A stretch of 64,000 bases of DNA from Rana temporaria (lineage: Eukaryota; Chordata; Amphibia; Anura; Ranidae), in the NCBI RefSeq assembly GCF_905171775.1, contig NC_053490.1:151472469-151536468 (forward strand), read 5' to 3'. A program made the position numbers and the translations under genes. Below, piece after piece: positions 1 to 9,522 of this stretch. Positions within the stretch are counted from its first letter, which is position 1. Each line of letters starts with the position of its first letter. The notes under the pieces are model-generated. The model did no database searches, was not told where the DNA came from, and saw nothing but the letters and a program-made list of their open reading frames with translations.

Positions 1-96
1 CAGAAGCTTTGCAATTTTAAGAGTGCTGCATCCCTCTGCAAGATATATCACTATTTTTGACTTTTCTGAGCCTGTCAAGTCCTTCTTTTGACCCAT
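1..96 (-). CDS. Tc1-like transposase, N-terminal fragment (runs off the left edge)
   Basis: On the minus strand an ATG at 96-94 opens a frame that stays open to the window edge (32 codons) and begins MGQKKDLTGSEKSKIVIYLA. This is the start of the helix-turn-helix DNA-binding region of a Tc1/mariner-superfamily transposase widespread in fish and frogs (family recalled from knowledge; no search run). The catalytic DDE part would lie left of the window. The region from 97 to about 734 reads as its 5' untranslated and terminal-repeat part. No stop or frameshift is visible here, but a MITE sits in the 5' region, so the copy is probably old. Confidence 0.7.
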   Translation of the reverse strand, partial: MGQKKDLTGSEKSKIVIYLAEGCSTLKIAKLL

Positions 97-736
97 TTTG
101 CCAAAGGAAAGGAAGTTGACTAATAATTCTGCACACTTGATGTCATTAGACCACACACCTTCTCATTACAGAGATGCGCATCACCTAATATGCTTAATTG
201 GTAGTAGGCTTTCCAGCCTATATAGCTTGGAGTAAGGCCCCTTTCACATTGAGGAGTTTTTCAGGCGGTAAAGCGCTAAAAATAGCGCTGCTATCCCGCC
301 TGAAAAACTCCTGCCCAGCTACCTCAATGTGAAAGCCGAAGGGCTTTCACACTGAGGCGATGCGCTGGCGGGAGACAAAAAAATCTCCTGTCAGCAGCAT
401 CTTTGGAGCGGTGAGAGGAGCGGCATGTATACCGCTCCTTCACCGCTCCTTCCCATTGAAAACAATGGGAACCGCGGCAATACCGCCCGCAATGCGCCTC
501 TATAGAGGCGCATTACGGGCGATATTAACTCTTTATCGGCCGCTAGCGGGGGTTAATACCGCACCGCTAGCGGCTGATACCCGCGGCAATTCCGGCGGTA
601 TAGCGCCACTATTTTTAGCGGCGTTATACCGCCACCGCAGCTCCCGCCCCAGTCTGAAAGGGGCCTAAGACAACATGCATAAAGAGGATGATGTAGTCAA
701 AATACTCATTTGCCTAATAATTCTGCACTCCCTGTA
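97..736 (-). mobile_element. 5' terminal region of the Tc1-like element
   Basis: Non-coding 5' part of the transposon whose transposase begins at 96. The outer end reads, on the minus strand, TACAGGGAGTGCAGAATTAT (736 leftwards), beginning at a TA dinucleotide as expected for Tc1/mariner. The sequence is continuous across the nested MITE at 236-665 once one copy of its TAA duplication is removed. Confidence 0.65.
236..665. mobile_element. Nonautonomous PIF/Harbinger-type MITE, TSD TAA
   Basis: TIRs GGCCCCTTTCA (236) and TGAAAGGGGCC (ending 665) are flanked by TAA at 233-235 and 666-668. A TWA duplication is the PIF/Harbinger signature. The interior is GC-rich with several local inverted repeats. 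An open frame of 102 codons inside it (360-668) is a by-product of CpG-rich repeat sequence, not a gene. It interrupts the Tc1-like element. Confidence 0.8.
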
Positions 737-923
737 TAGTATATTTACTGATGCTACTCATGTATGTCTGGGTTGGGTTGTCTAGTCATTAGTTGGATGA
801 GCTGAATGTATCTGGTTTCAGCTTGAGGTGATTTTGCAGAACTTGACTAAAGTTTGGGTGCCGATTCCGAAGTCCATTGACGTCAATAGGACCTGAATGG
901 CCAGTATTGCCCATTTGCTAGGC

Positions 924-1071
924 CTGGGGTCTCCAAACTACGGCCCTCCAGTTGTTCATAAACTACAATTCCCATCATGCCTAATCATGTCTGTGAATGT
1001 CAGAGTTTTACAATGGCTCATGGGATATGTAGTTCCGTAACAGCTGGAGTGCCATAGCTTGGAGATCCCTC
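924..1071. mobile_element. Short palindromic hAT-like MITE
   Basis: The left part, with the box CGGCCCTCCAG and CCCATCATGCC, is mirrored by CTCATGGGATATGTAGTTCC, CAGCTGGAG and GGAGATCCCT on the right. The flanks share TAGGC (about 919 and 1072), so an 8-bp duplication is likely but eroded. Related in structure to the element at 57582-57741. Confidence 0.6.
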
Positions 1072-1075
1072 TAGG

Positions 1076-1336
1076 CTAATAAGCAAGAGATTGTCAAACA
1101 AATGTCACGGAGGGTTGGGCACTGTTCTGGGCAATGCATACCAAAGCAAAACAATTTAAAATTCTGCTTGGCAGGAGCAACAATTTTAAAGTTTAAAATA
1201 AGTCATTAAAAAAAAATCACTTTAGATTGGGGGGATGTGGGTGATGTGAATCTACATTATTGAATGACGTGGTTAACTAAGGATGTACATCTGGGGACAT
1301 TATGAGATTCTCCTAAATCTACTTGCAGCCACAATC
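1076..1336. other. Intergenic, nothing recognised
   Basis: A-rich stretch without a convincing ORF, TIR or repeat I can name. Confidence 0.5.
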
Positions 1337-1339
1337 TGA

Positions 1340-2228
1340 AGCCTCGTACACATGATCGGACTTCCATTGGAAAAAATCTGTGGATTTTTGTCCAAAGGGC
1401 GTTGGCCGTGAACTTGTTCTGCATACAGACGGCAGAACTTTTTCAGCCAACATTCACGAAACTACGTGTTTTTTCTGCTCTTTAGCGCCACCCTTTGGGC
1501 AACTTCTGCTAATGTTGTCTTTTGGTTAGCATTGGTTTGGAGTATGCATGTTTGTACTTTGGATTTTAGTCCGACGGATTTGTGTACACACGATCAGATA
1601 ATCCGACGGAACACATTTGTTGTCGGACAATTTGGGAGCATGACTATCCAACATTTGTTGTCAGAAAATCCGACAACAATTGTCCGATGGAGCATACAGA
1701 CGGTCGGATTATCCTACAAAACACGTCCATCGGACGATTGTTATCGGAATATCGGACCGTTCTCATCGGATGGACTGATCGTGTGTACGAGGCTTTAAGG
1801 CCCGTACACACGATCGGATATTCCGACAACAATGGTCCGACGGACGTGTTTTATCAGACATTCCAACCGTCTGTATGCTCCATCGGACAAGTGTTGTCGG
1901 AATTTCCGACAACAAATGTTGGCTGTTCATGCTCTCAAATTTTCAGACAAAACATGTGTTCCGTCGGATAATCCGATCGTGTGTACACAAATCCGTCGGA
2001 CTAAAATTCAAAGTACAAACACGCATGCTGCGAACCAATGCTAAACATCAGACAACAATAGCAGAAGTTGCCCAAAGGGTGGCGGTAAAGAGCTGAAAAA
2101 CCACGTAGTTTGGTGTATGTTGTCTGAAAATGTTCTGGTGTGTTTGCATACCAATTTCACGGCCAACGCCCCTTCGCACAAAAATCCACGGAAAAGTCCA
2201 ATGGAAGTCCGACCGTGTGTACGAGGCT
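1340..2228. mobile_element. Long-palindrome Harbinger-type MITE (two mirror arms, no spacer)
   Basis: The left arm (1340-1796) and right arm (1797-2228) are reverse complements over nearly their whole length, with the axis near 1797. Both outer ends carry AGCCTCGTACACAYGRTCGG-type TIRs, and the axis itself is made of two more TIR copies back to back (GTGTGTACGAGGC / GCCCGTACACACG). The candidate TSD is TTA on the right (2229-2231) and a one-base variant TGA on the left (1337-1339). Shared inner landmarks are ACGGATTTGTGTACACACGA and the CCACCCTTTGGGCAACTTCT block and its mirror. Non-coding. Confidence 0.8.
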
Positions 2229-2269
2229 TTAGAATGTGGCTTTCAGTAGATTTAGAGATTTCAGTCTTA

Positions 2270-2643
2270 TGCCTTGTACACACGATCAGGTTTTTTGGCG
2301 GGCAGAAGACCGCCCGGAAACCCAACGGGAAAGCCGAGAACCTGCTTGGTCAGGTTTCCCTGTGTACACATGGCTGGTTTTCCCGACAGGAAAACTTCCC
2401 GAGAGCTTTGGTCGGGAAAACCGGCCGTGTTTTTTTTGCTCCATCGCAGTGTTTCCCCATAGGAAAACTGCGGGGAAAAAACACTGCGATTCGCGACCAG
2501 AAAAAAGAGAACATGTTCTAATTTTTTTCCTGCAGTTTTTCTGTCGGGAAAACTGCTGGGGAGCATACACACGGCCGGTTTTCTCGACCAAAAGAAAACA
2601 TGACAGTTTTCCCATTGGGAAAATCAGTCAAGTGTACGAGGCA
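2270..2643. mobile_element. Harbinger-type MITE, TSD TTA
   Basis: TIRs TGCCTTGTACACACG and GTGTACGAGGCA are flanked by TTA at 2267-2269 and 2644-2646. The interior has repeated GGTTTTCCCG / CGGGAAAACC half-palindromes that create overlapping spurious ORFs on both strands. Same terminal motif as 1340-2228 but a different interior. Confidence 0.75.
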
Positions 2644-2646
2644 TTA

Positions 2647-3147
2647 GGCTGAAATTTCACTTTAGTGGGAATTCCTTGGGAATCCCATTGTGTACCCATT
2701 GGAAGATTTCCCTTCTATTACTTTTCTAGGAACAACCCACATTTTGGGATTTTATTTTCACTTTCAATGATTATGGTAAACAGGACAAATGGAGAGAATG
2801 AATCTCCCTAATGGGGACACAGACAGCAATAAAAACTGACAGATGTTCTAATCCCTCTCCACTCTACCCAAAAGTTAAAAAAAAAACAGTATTTGCGCAG
2901 CAATTTTAAAAAAAATTTGGAAAGAAACTTTCATGAATTAAAAAAAAAAAACACTAAAATTAGCAAGATTGTTTTGAATAATGTGAAAGATGATGTTACG
3001 CTGAGTAAATAGATACCTAACATGTCACGCTTTAAAATTGCGCACACTTGTGGAATGGTGCCAAACTTCAGTACTTCAAAATCTCTATAGGAGGCGCTTT
3101 CAATTTTTTTATAGGTTACATGTTTAGAGTTACAGAAGTCTAGAGCT
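2647..3147. other. Intergenic, A/T-rich, nothing recognised
   Basis: Contains several poly-A runs (around 2880, 2905, 2940) and no gene or TIR that I can support. Confidence 0.5.
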
Positions 3148-3150
3148 AAA

Positions 3151-3775
3151 GGGCCAGATTCACAAAAGGGATACGACGGCGTATCTCCTGATACGCCGTC
3201 GTATCCCTTTTTCTATCTATGCGACTGATTCATAGAATCAGTTACGCATAGATATCCCTAAGATCCGACAGGTGTAGTAGTTTTACACTGTCGGATCTTA
3301 GGATGCAGTACCGCGGCCGCCGCTGGGGGGAGTTTGCGTCGTAAACCAGCGTCGGGTATGCAAATAAGGAGTTACGGCGGATCCCCGATGGATTTTCGCT
3401 ACGTCGCCGCTAGTCTAGTTTCCCGTCGCAAAGTTAGTCGTCGTTTTATGTGCCCTAACTTTAGTCAGCAAACGTATTGCTGTCTAAAGTATGGCCGTCG
3501 TTCCCGCGTCGAAATTTAAAATTTAACATCGTTTGCGTAACACGTCCGGGAATACGGAAGTACGCTACGCGCGTCGCTGTTCGAAAAAATGACATCACGG
3601 CGCGCATTGCACAGCGGGAGTTAGGAAACGGAGCATGCGCAGTAGGTCCGGCGCGGGAGCACGCGTAGTTTTCATCGCAAGTGCTTTGTGAATCAGGCAC
3701 TTGCGATGAAAACTTGCGGTGGTGTTACGTATCTACGATATGTTACGCCGCCGCGATTCTGCGTGAATCTGGCCC
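3151..3775. mobile_element. GGGCCAGATTCAC-family MITE, 3-bp TSD AAA
   Basis: TIRs GGGCCAGATTCAC (3151) and GTGAATCTGGCCC (ending 3775), flanked by AAA at 3148-3150 and 3776-3778. A subterminal hairpin GATACGACGGCGTATC / GATACGCCGTCGTATC is followed by a second one around GATTCATAGAATC. Other members: 13517-14040, 40888-41592, 42110-42825, 58152-58843, a truncated one at 17598-17740 and an edge-truncated one from 63645. Confidence 0.8.
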
Positions 3776-3884
3776 AAAATTATTGCTCTCGCTCTAACGA
3801 TTTCGGCAAATGTAACCTGTGTGTATCTGGCTCTGATACTAGCCAGTACCTCACCAGCCACTGACCTCACCGCACGTCCCTGTT

Positions 3885-3978
3885 ACATTGTAAGCTCATT
3901 GAGGACAGGGACTAATGTGAATGCATACTCTATGTAAAAGTGCTGTGTAAATTGACAGTGCTATATAAGTACCCGAAG
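3885..3978 (+). mobile_element. L2/CR1-type LINE or SINE 3' tail
   Basis: Shows the conserved order TTGTAAGCTCATTGAGGACA, AGTGCTGTGTAAATTGACAG, TGCTATATAAGTACC. In frogs this is the 3' end of a common L2-like retroelement. Only the tail is present. Confidence 0.6.
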
Positions 3979-4105
3979 TAAGGAGATTATTGATAGGGAG
4001 GACAACAAAATCAATGCCCACTGAAAAATCAAAACTACTTGGTATTTGCCTGACATTGCATTGCAATATAATATAATAATACATGTAATACAATAATAAG
4101 AAATT

Positions 4106-4197
4106 ATTATTATTATTATTATTATTATTGTTATTATTATTATTATCATCATCATGACTCATGAGTAGTAGTAATAATAATAGTAGTAGTAGCAGTG
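4106..4197. repeat. Trinucleotide (TAT/ATC/TAG)n microsatellite
   Basis: About 16 ATT-type units with one G interruption, then ATC units and TAGTAG/TAA units. It encodes the poly-Asn and poly-Ile spurious ORFs on the minus strand. Confidence 0.9.
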
Positions 4198-4412
4198 GCA
4201 GTTTGTTCTATCATTTAACCACTGGCACATAAATATACAATTTTCTAATTCAGATGTTTCATATTTGTTAATAGCGTTAACGTTTCAGATCTCAGATTTG
4301 ATTTGCGTTGGCTTTATCAGCTCTGTAAGGATGCTGTCTTTCTTTATATAAAATACATTGGTACTTTTCCACAGCTGTATTCAGCAGAGTTATTTTTTAC
4401 AGAGTCATTCAC

Positions 4413-4982
4413 ATGTCAGCTGCAGAATTTGTAACACCATTTCAGTCTGACACATTGGGCCCAGGAGATCAAACAAGGTCAGAACGTGACACGAAAGCTA
4501 TTGCGGCTCATATAATCGTTCCTGAAAACATATCTGTGGCGGTCCTGTGTTATTTAGTAAGCAAATTTATCAAACCATCTCATGTTTATTTGATCCGGTT
4601 GAGAAAACCTGGTCTGTTCCTGACCCTGCAGTTTGTCTTCATCTCTTTAATCAGTGGACTTGCGATACAGACCCTGGTCAAGGAGATTGCAAAACTTGAT
4701 AGGCCTGATAGGTTTATAATTTACATCTCCAGTCTGGAGGATCTGGCATTTGTTAATGGAGTGTACTTGCAGGAAGGAGATAAGGGAGATCATTATGGGT
4801 GGGCAAAAACAGCAGGAGGACACCTCTTTACTAACAAACAGCGGATCAGATATAAGGTAGTACTTTACTATCTCCAACAGATGACAAAAGGTTGGAGTTT
4901 GGAGACTGGCCGTGTGTCTAGGTGTGAAAGCTGCCACTTCTTAGCTCTCCATATGCCTACTGCACATTCACATTTGCTCTAA
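4413..4982 (+). CDS. Hypothetical ORF, 189 codons, not recognised
   Basis: The longest open frame outside recognisable repeats. It begins MSAAEFVTPFQSDTLGPGDQ and ends with TAA at 4980-4982. A moderately hydrophobic stretch (residues about 70-88, FLTLQFVFISLISGLAI) could be one membrane segment. A later part, LAFVNGVYLQEGDKGDHYGW, looks protein-like, with a GGHLF and VVLYYL context. It lies between the microsatellite at 4106 and the TTAA element at 5093. I see no clear promoter, splice sites or polyadenylation signal that would fix its ends. It may be an exon, a processed remnant, part of an old mobile element, or chance. Confidence 0.25.
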   Translation: MSAAEFVTPFQSDTLGPGDQTRSERDTKAIAAHIIVPENISVAVLCYLVSKFIKPSHVYLIRLRKPGLFLTLQFVFISLISGLAIQTLVKEIAKLDRPDRFIIYISSLEDLAFVNGVYLQEGDKGDHYGWAKTAGGHLFTNKQRIRYKVVLYYLQQMTKGWSLETGRVSRCESCHFLALHMPTAHSHLL

Positions 4983-5092
4983 ATTAAAAAGACACCAAAC
5001 GTAGCATGTGTTTCTTCATGGCCTTTGTGGAAAAGAACTCTATGAGAAGTCTACATTTCTTCTTATTAATAATTGTTCTAAATTGACTTTAA

Positions 5093-5608
5093 AGCGGGAG
5101 TTCACCCAATTCTTTTTTTTTTCTCTTCTCCCCTTAGATTCCTGCTCGTTTTGTCTAGGGGAATCGGCTATTTGTTTTAAAATATGATCCGTACTTACCC
5201 GTTTTCGAGATAAATCTTCTCTGTCGCTTCCGGGTATGGGTCTTCGGGAGCGGGCGTTCCTTCTTGATTGACAGTCTTCCGAGAGGCTTCCGACGGTCGC
5301 ATCCATCGCGTCACTCGTAGCCGAAAGAAGCCGAACGTCGGTGCGGCTCTATACTGCGCCTGCGCACCCACGTTCGGCTTCTTTCTGAAAATCGTGACGC
5401 GATGGATGCGACCGTCGGAAGCCTCTCGGAAGACTGTCAATCAAGAAGGAACGCCCAGTCCCGCAGCCCATACCCGGAAGCGGCAGAGAAGATGCATCTC
5501 GAAAACGGGTAAGTACGGATCACATTTTAAAACAAATTGCCGATTCCCCTAGACAAAACCAGCATGAAGCTAAGGGGAAAAGGTGTTGGCTATGGGTGAA
5601 CCTCTGCT
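5093..5608. mobile_element. TTAA-flanked (T2/Kolobok-like) palindromic MITE
   Basis: Flanked by TTAA at 5089-5092 and 5609-5612; ends read TTAAAGCGGGAGTTCACCC and its near mirror GGGTGAACCTCTGCTTTAA. TTAAAGGRR-like ends with TTAA duplication are described for frog T2/Kolobok elements. The interior is an imperfect palindrome around 5340, with mirror blocks GACAGTCTTCCGAGAGGCTTC and GAAGCCTCTCGGAAGACTGTC. A close relative lies at 60150-60654. Confidence 0.75.
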
Positions 5609-5889
5609 TTAAGTCTTCAATAAAGCTATCCTAAAGATATCCTAAAAATATCCTAGGTGTAATGATTTTTGGATAATGTTAGAGAAATTTATGTAATATT
5701 TGCATTTTGGTAGTTTGCTTTTCTGTTATTTTTAAATTGGTATTATTTATTCTATGCAGTATTTTAATAGGATGGTATGGTTTATTATAGTATAGTATTA
5801 TTTTGTTTTTTATTCTGTATTAATTTCTGTTATTGGTAATTTTATTGTTGTTCTGACTTGTTTACGTTCGTTATTGTGATTTTATGTGG

Positions 5890-5960
5890 TCCTAGTTGAA
5901 AGTAACTGTATCCTAATAATTTCCTTTTGGGATTATTAAAGTATTCGGAATCTGAATAAA
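5890..5960 (+). mobile_element. Possible LINE 3' end
   Basis: CCTTTTGGGATTATTAAAGT followed by ATTCGGAATCTGAATAAA resembles the short terminal motif of L2/Rex-type LINEs. The AT-rich sequence before it (5613-5890) has no coding signal. Confidence 0.3.
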
Positions 5961-6011
5961 TAGAACATGTGAGTACAGAAATATTGGAACATAATTTTCT
6001 GACACTGAAGC

Positions 6012-6321
6012 CTGAGCCCAGGTTCACACTGGGTACGATTTGAGATGCGATTTCACATGTCAAATCGCATCTCAAAACGGCGGCAATTGTCGGCAATGGC
6101 ACCGTCCTAATCGGTGCGACACGGCATCTGCGGCGCTGCACCGATTTCAAAAAGTAGTTCCTGTACTACTTTTTGCGATTTTGGGCCGCGATTTACATTG
6201 AACTCTGCACAGATGTCTCTTAAATCGCGGCCGAAATCGCGGCAAAACCGCAGCCGCGAAATCGTGGTAAAATCGTGATTTTACCGCAATTTTGAATTTG
6301 CAGCAGTGTGAACCTAGCCTC
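6012..6321. mobile_element. MITE with GCCCAGGTTCACACTG termini
   Basis: TIRs GAGCCCAGGTTCACACTG (6012) and CAGTGTGAACCTAGCCTC (ending 6321). The interior carries mirror blocks of GCGATTT / AAATCGC. No coding capacity. TSD not resolved. Confidence 0.65.
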
Positions 6322-6399
6322 AATGCTGTACAATTTTTTTTACAAAGCTAACGATACTGGGACAGTAAAGATGGACTTACTACCTCATCCCAACTCTCA

Positions 6400-6884
6400 A
6401 GCCTCGAACACATGCACGGTTTTCTCGGCAAGAAAACTGCTGGCAGAGCTTTCTTGCCGAGTAAACCATGCAAGTGTACGAGGCTTTGAGGGTTCTCGTC
6501 AAGAAAACTGCACAGAATCTCGACGAGAAAAATAGAGAACCTGCTCTCTATTTTCTTGTCGTGAGATTCTCGGCAGTGTATACGAGCGTGTGTATACTTA
6601 CCTCTCCATGGAAACCCGCGCATGCTCGAAATGACTTTGACGCATGCGCAGTAGCTTCCAAGGCATAGGTAGGGTGAAGCAAGATGTAGGCTACGGCATC
6701 GAATGTGATGAGCGCATGCTTGTCGTAGTTGATGATGTCACCGCATTCGTGCCATTCAAAAGAACGGCGGTTCTTTTGAATGGTGTGTGTGTACACTCGG
6801 CCGGAAAGAAAATCTTGCCAAGAATCTCGTTAGGAAAAACAACGTTTTTTTCCTGACGAGATTCTGGGCCGTGTGTACAGGGCT
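6400..6884. mobile_element. Composite Harbinger-like MITE (AGCCTCGAACACATG ends)
   Basis: Outer ends AAGCCTCGAACACATGCAC (6399) and CCGTGTGTACAGGGCTTTA (to about 6884). A complete short TIR pair (6400-6485, ending GTGTACGAGGCTT) sits inside the left end, so a small element or terminal duplication is built into a larger one. The interior has mirror hairpins such as TCAAAAGAACGGCGGTTCTT (6757-6776). Confidence 0.65.
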
Positions 6885-6922
6885 TTATTCTTACACTAAA
6901 CCTAACCCTACAATTAACCCTG

Positions 6923-7905
6923 TGAAATAAAGGAATATATTTTGTACATAAAGTATCAATATAAAACCACAGCGCTATGAGAATAAATTAATATTCAAAT
7001 CTAAATATATAAACACAAGAGTACAATGTGATATCACAATTATAAGTGAATAAACTTATAAACTTGTAAACATGCAAAATAAGTGAAAAAAAGTTCGTGA
7101 TGCTACAGAAAACGTGACGTATTCAAAAAAGAGAGTTCATGTGACTTCAAAAATAGTTGATCCACTTTTCCAGGACTTCCACCACACCTCAGTGTTCAGT
7201 GCTCCAATCCCCCTCACAGTGGACACTCACCACAATCATATGCCTCCCACTCTCGTGTTTGGCTAACGAGCTTGTAATAAGAGTATCTCCACAGAAGACC
7301 TTCTGGCACTGCTCTCCTACTCACACAGCCTTAGGAGTGATGCAGCAATTAGTGGTAACCCTCTGGACTTCTTATAAAGGCCTTTAATTGCCTCATTCCG
7401 AACAGCTGAAGTTTTTCAACGGCCTTTAGCCTTTCTCTGGCTACGTTATTACAAGCTCGTTAGCCAAACACGAGAGTGGGAGGCATATGATTGTGGTGAG
7501 TGTCCACTGTGAGGGGGATTGGAGCACTGAACACTGAGGTGTGGTGGAAGTCCTGGAAAAGTGGATCAACTATTTTTGAAGTCACATGAACTCTCTTTTT
7601 TGAATACGTCACGTTTTCTGTAGCATCACGAACTTTTTTTCACTTATTTTGCATGTTTACAAGTTTATAAGTTTATTCACTTATAATTGTGATATCACAT
7701 TGTACACTTGTGTTTATATATTTAGATTTGAATATTAATTTATTCTCATAGCGCTGTGGTTTTATATTGATACTTTATGTACAAAATATATTCCTTTATT
7801 TCACATACTATTTTATTTAAGCAGCAGCTAGGCGCTTTAACTTCCTTCCATCTGGCGCAGTAGTGGGTTATCAGTCGGGCGCAGTTTTTGATACCCCAAT
7901 CATCA
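6923..7905 (+). mobile_element. Foldback element with 15-bp target-site duplication
   Basis: CTACAATTAACCCTG occurs at 6908-6922 and again at 7906-7920, as expected for a duplicated target. Between them lie two 360-bp arms, 6921-7280 and 7446-7805, that are almost perfect reverse complements (I saw only scattered differences), a 165-bp spacer (7281-7445) and a non-palindromic tail (7806-7905). A long 15-bp TSD argues for target-primed or PLE-like integration rather than a cut-and-paste MITE. No ORF of note. See the HHR-module finding for possible relatives. Confidence 0.75.
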
Positions 7906-8170
7906 CTACAATTAACCCTGCCTCAAGCTTGCCACATTTTTTTTTCTATTTATGCTCAATCTGCAGGTTGAAAGAAAAGAAAACAGTTTCCTCCATCCAT
8001 AGTGTACAGCAGGACATGACACATTTCATGCTGTGGCTATTGCATTTAGACAGTCGGTGCCTGTCAAAATAACCACAAATTCTGGATGGACGCTCTGCAT
8101 ACCGCAACACCCTTCCAAGCATACTATGCAATGAAAAAAACAGGGATATTTAGTTCACATATGTTGCAAT

Positions 8171-8834
8171 TAGGGTTGTCCCGATACCACTTTTTTAGGA
8201 CCGAGTACAAGTACCGATACTTTTTTTCAAGTAGTCGCCGATACCGAATACCGATACTTTTTTTAAATGTGTCCCCAAATGCAGCCATGTCCCCCACATA
8301 TGAAGCCATGTCCCTCTAGCCATGTCCCTCACATATGCAGCCATGTCCCTCTAGCCATGTCCCTCACATATGCAGCCATGTCCCTCACATATGCAGCCAT
8401 GTCCCTCTAGCCATGTCCCTCACATATGCAGCCATGTCCCTCACATATGCAGCAATGTCCCTCTAGCCATTTCCCTCACATATGCAGCAATGTCCCTCTA
8501 GCCATGTCCCTCACATATGCAGCAATGTCCCTCTAGCCATGTCCATCACATATGCAGCCATGTCCCTCTAGCCATGTCCCTCACATATGCAGCCATGTCC
8601 CTCACATATGCAGCAATGTCCCTCTAGCCATGTCCCTCACATATGCAGCAATGTCCCTCTAGCCATGTCCCTCGATGCGGCGGCGCGATGCGGCGGCAGC
8701 GGCGGGGGGGGGGGGAAAGGGGGGGGAAGTATTCTATTTAGGTATCGGGGGTATTTGCGCGAGTACGAGTACTCCCGCAAATACTCGGTATCGGTCCCGA
8801 TACCGATACTGGTATCGGTATCTGGACAACCCTA
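8171..8834. mobile_element. Nonautonomous hAT element, TSD GTTGCAAT
   Basis: TIRs TAGGGTTGTCC (8171) and GGACAACCCTA (ending 8834) are flanked by perfect 8-bp copies of GTTGCAAT (8163-8170, 8835-8842), the hAT signature. Subterminal GATACCGATAC / GTATCGGTATC repeats form hairpins. It splits unit X and carries a minisatellite (8269-8672). Confidence 0.88.
8269..8672. repeat. Minisatellite inside the hAT element
   Basis: Alternating units GCCATGTCCCTCTA (14 bp) and GCCATGTCCCTCACATATGCA (21 bp, with a GCAATG variant) repeated across about 400 bp, then a poly-G stretch at 8704-8728. Confidence 0.85.
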
Positions 8835-9028
8835 GTTGCAATACATGTTTAAGCTGACCAACTGCGTCAAAGTAATCCCTCTTCTGGCCAGTCCTACACT
8901 ACCTTGCCACTGCAAATGCTAAAGTGGACACCATGCCAACATAGGGCATAAAGACCAAAGGTGGGGGAGAACTGTTAGGTTCAGATCTGGTCACTGACCT
9001 ACATTACAACAGAGAAAAGATATAACTA

Positions 9029-9233
9029 AAATATTTTCAAATGTATCTAAACATGCATGGAGGTAACCTTGATACTTTTTCTTTCCTTGGTTTAGAACAT
9101 GTCAAACGGTCTACAAGAGGGGGGATACCCATCGCACCCTGCTCCAACGGGAGGTGGGGTGGATACACAAGTTAAATACCAGGATCCCGCTGGGTATGAA
9201 CAATAGGATGGATGTTAGCCTGTTTTTGAAATA
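9029..9233 (+). pseudogene. C-terminal fragment of a PLE GIY-YIG-type protein, one frameshift
   Basis: One frame gives NMHGGNLDTFSFLGLEHVKR (from 9050) and then RGG. A shift in the G-run at 9118-9124 leads into DTHRTLLQREVGWIHKLNTR and IPLGMNNRMDVSLFLK, ending at TAA 9231-9233. The pattern RGGD-LLQRE-WI-LNT-P-GMN-D-FL is typical of the C-terminus of vertebrate Penelope-like retroelement proteins, just after the GIY-YIG endonuclease. The endonuclease core and reverse transcriptase are absent, so it is non-functional. Family assignment is from memory of the motif; a profile search would confirm it. Confidence 0.75.
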
Positions 9234-9483
9234 AGGATCTGAAGTATAGCAATCAATGATTTTTTATTGTATATTTTCCACTGTTGTATCAGTGGGACTT
9301 TAATGGTTAACATTTCATGTTTCCTGTTTAAACTCCCTGTTTTGTGTGTGTTTATTTGGCCCAGGTCTGTCATATCCACCTGTAGCCAATTAATGGGTTG
9401 ATTTTTTAATTAAGTGAATTTTGCCCTTCATAGTTCAGAAGGGCTGCTTCCTTAGATATACCTGTTTCTATTGTCATATTGTT

Positions 9484-9522
9484 ATGCTTTGATGAAGGCC
9501 TGAGGCCGAAACGTGTCAGTAT
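9484..9522 (+). ncRNA. Hammerhead-ribozyme-like motif in PLE 3' region
   Basis: Type-I layout: stem I ATGCT / AGTAT (9484-9488 with 9518-9522, one G.U pair). The core is TTGATGA (consensus CUGAUGA, first base changed) and a bulged A. Stem II is GGCC-TGA-GGCC (9497-9507), followed by GAAA (9508-9511). A minimal stem III, C-GT-G, follows, with UC before the predicted cleavage after 9517. HHRs with very short stem III are known from PLEs. Activity is doubtful because of C3 to U and the bulge. Confidence 0.6.

Noticed and set aside
6893..6925. Telomere-like AACCTAACCCTAC near a palindrome
   Set aside because: Only two imperfect units; part of it is the TSD of the 6923-7905 insertion.
8269..8672. 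CRISPR-like regular repeats
   Set aside because: Tandem units without spacers in a vertebrate hAT element; same for 17860, 24657 and 35214.
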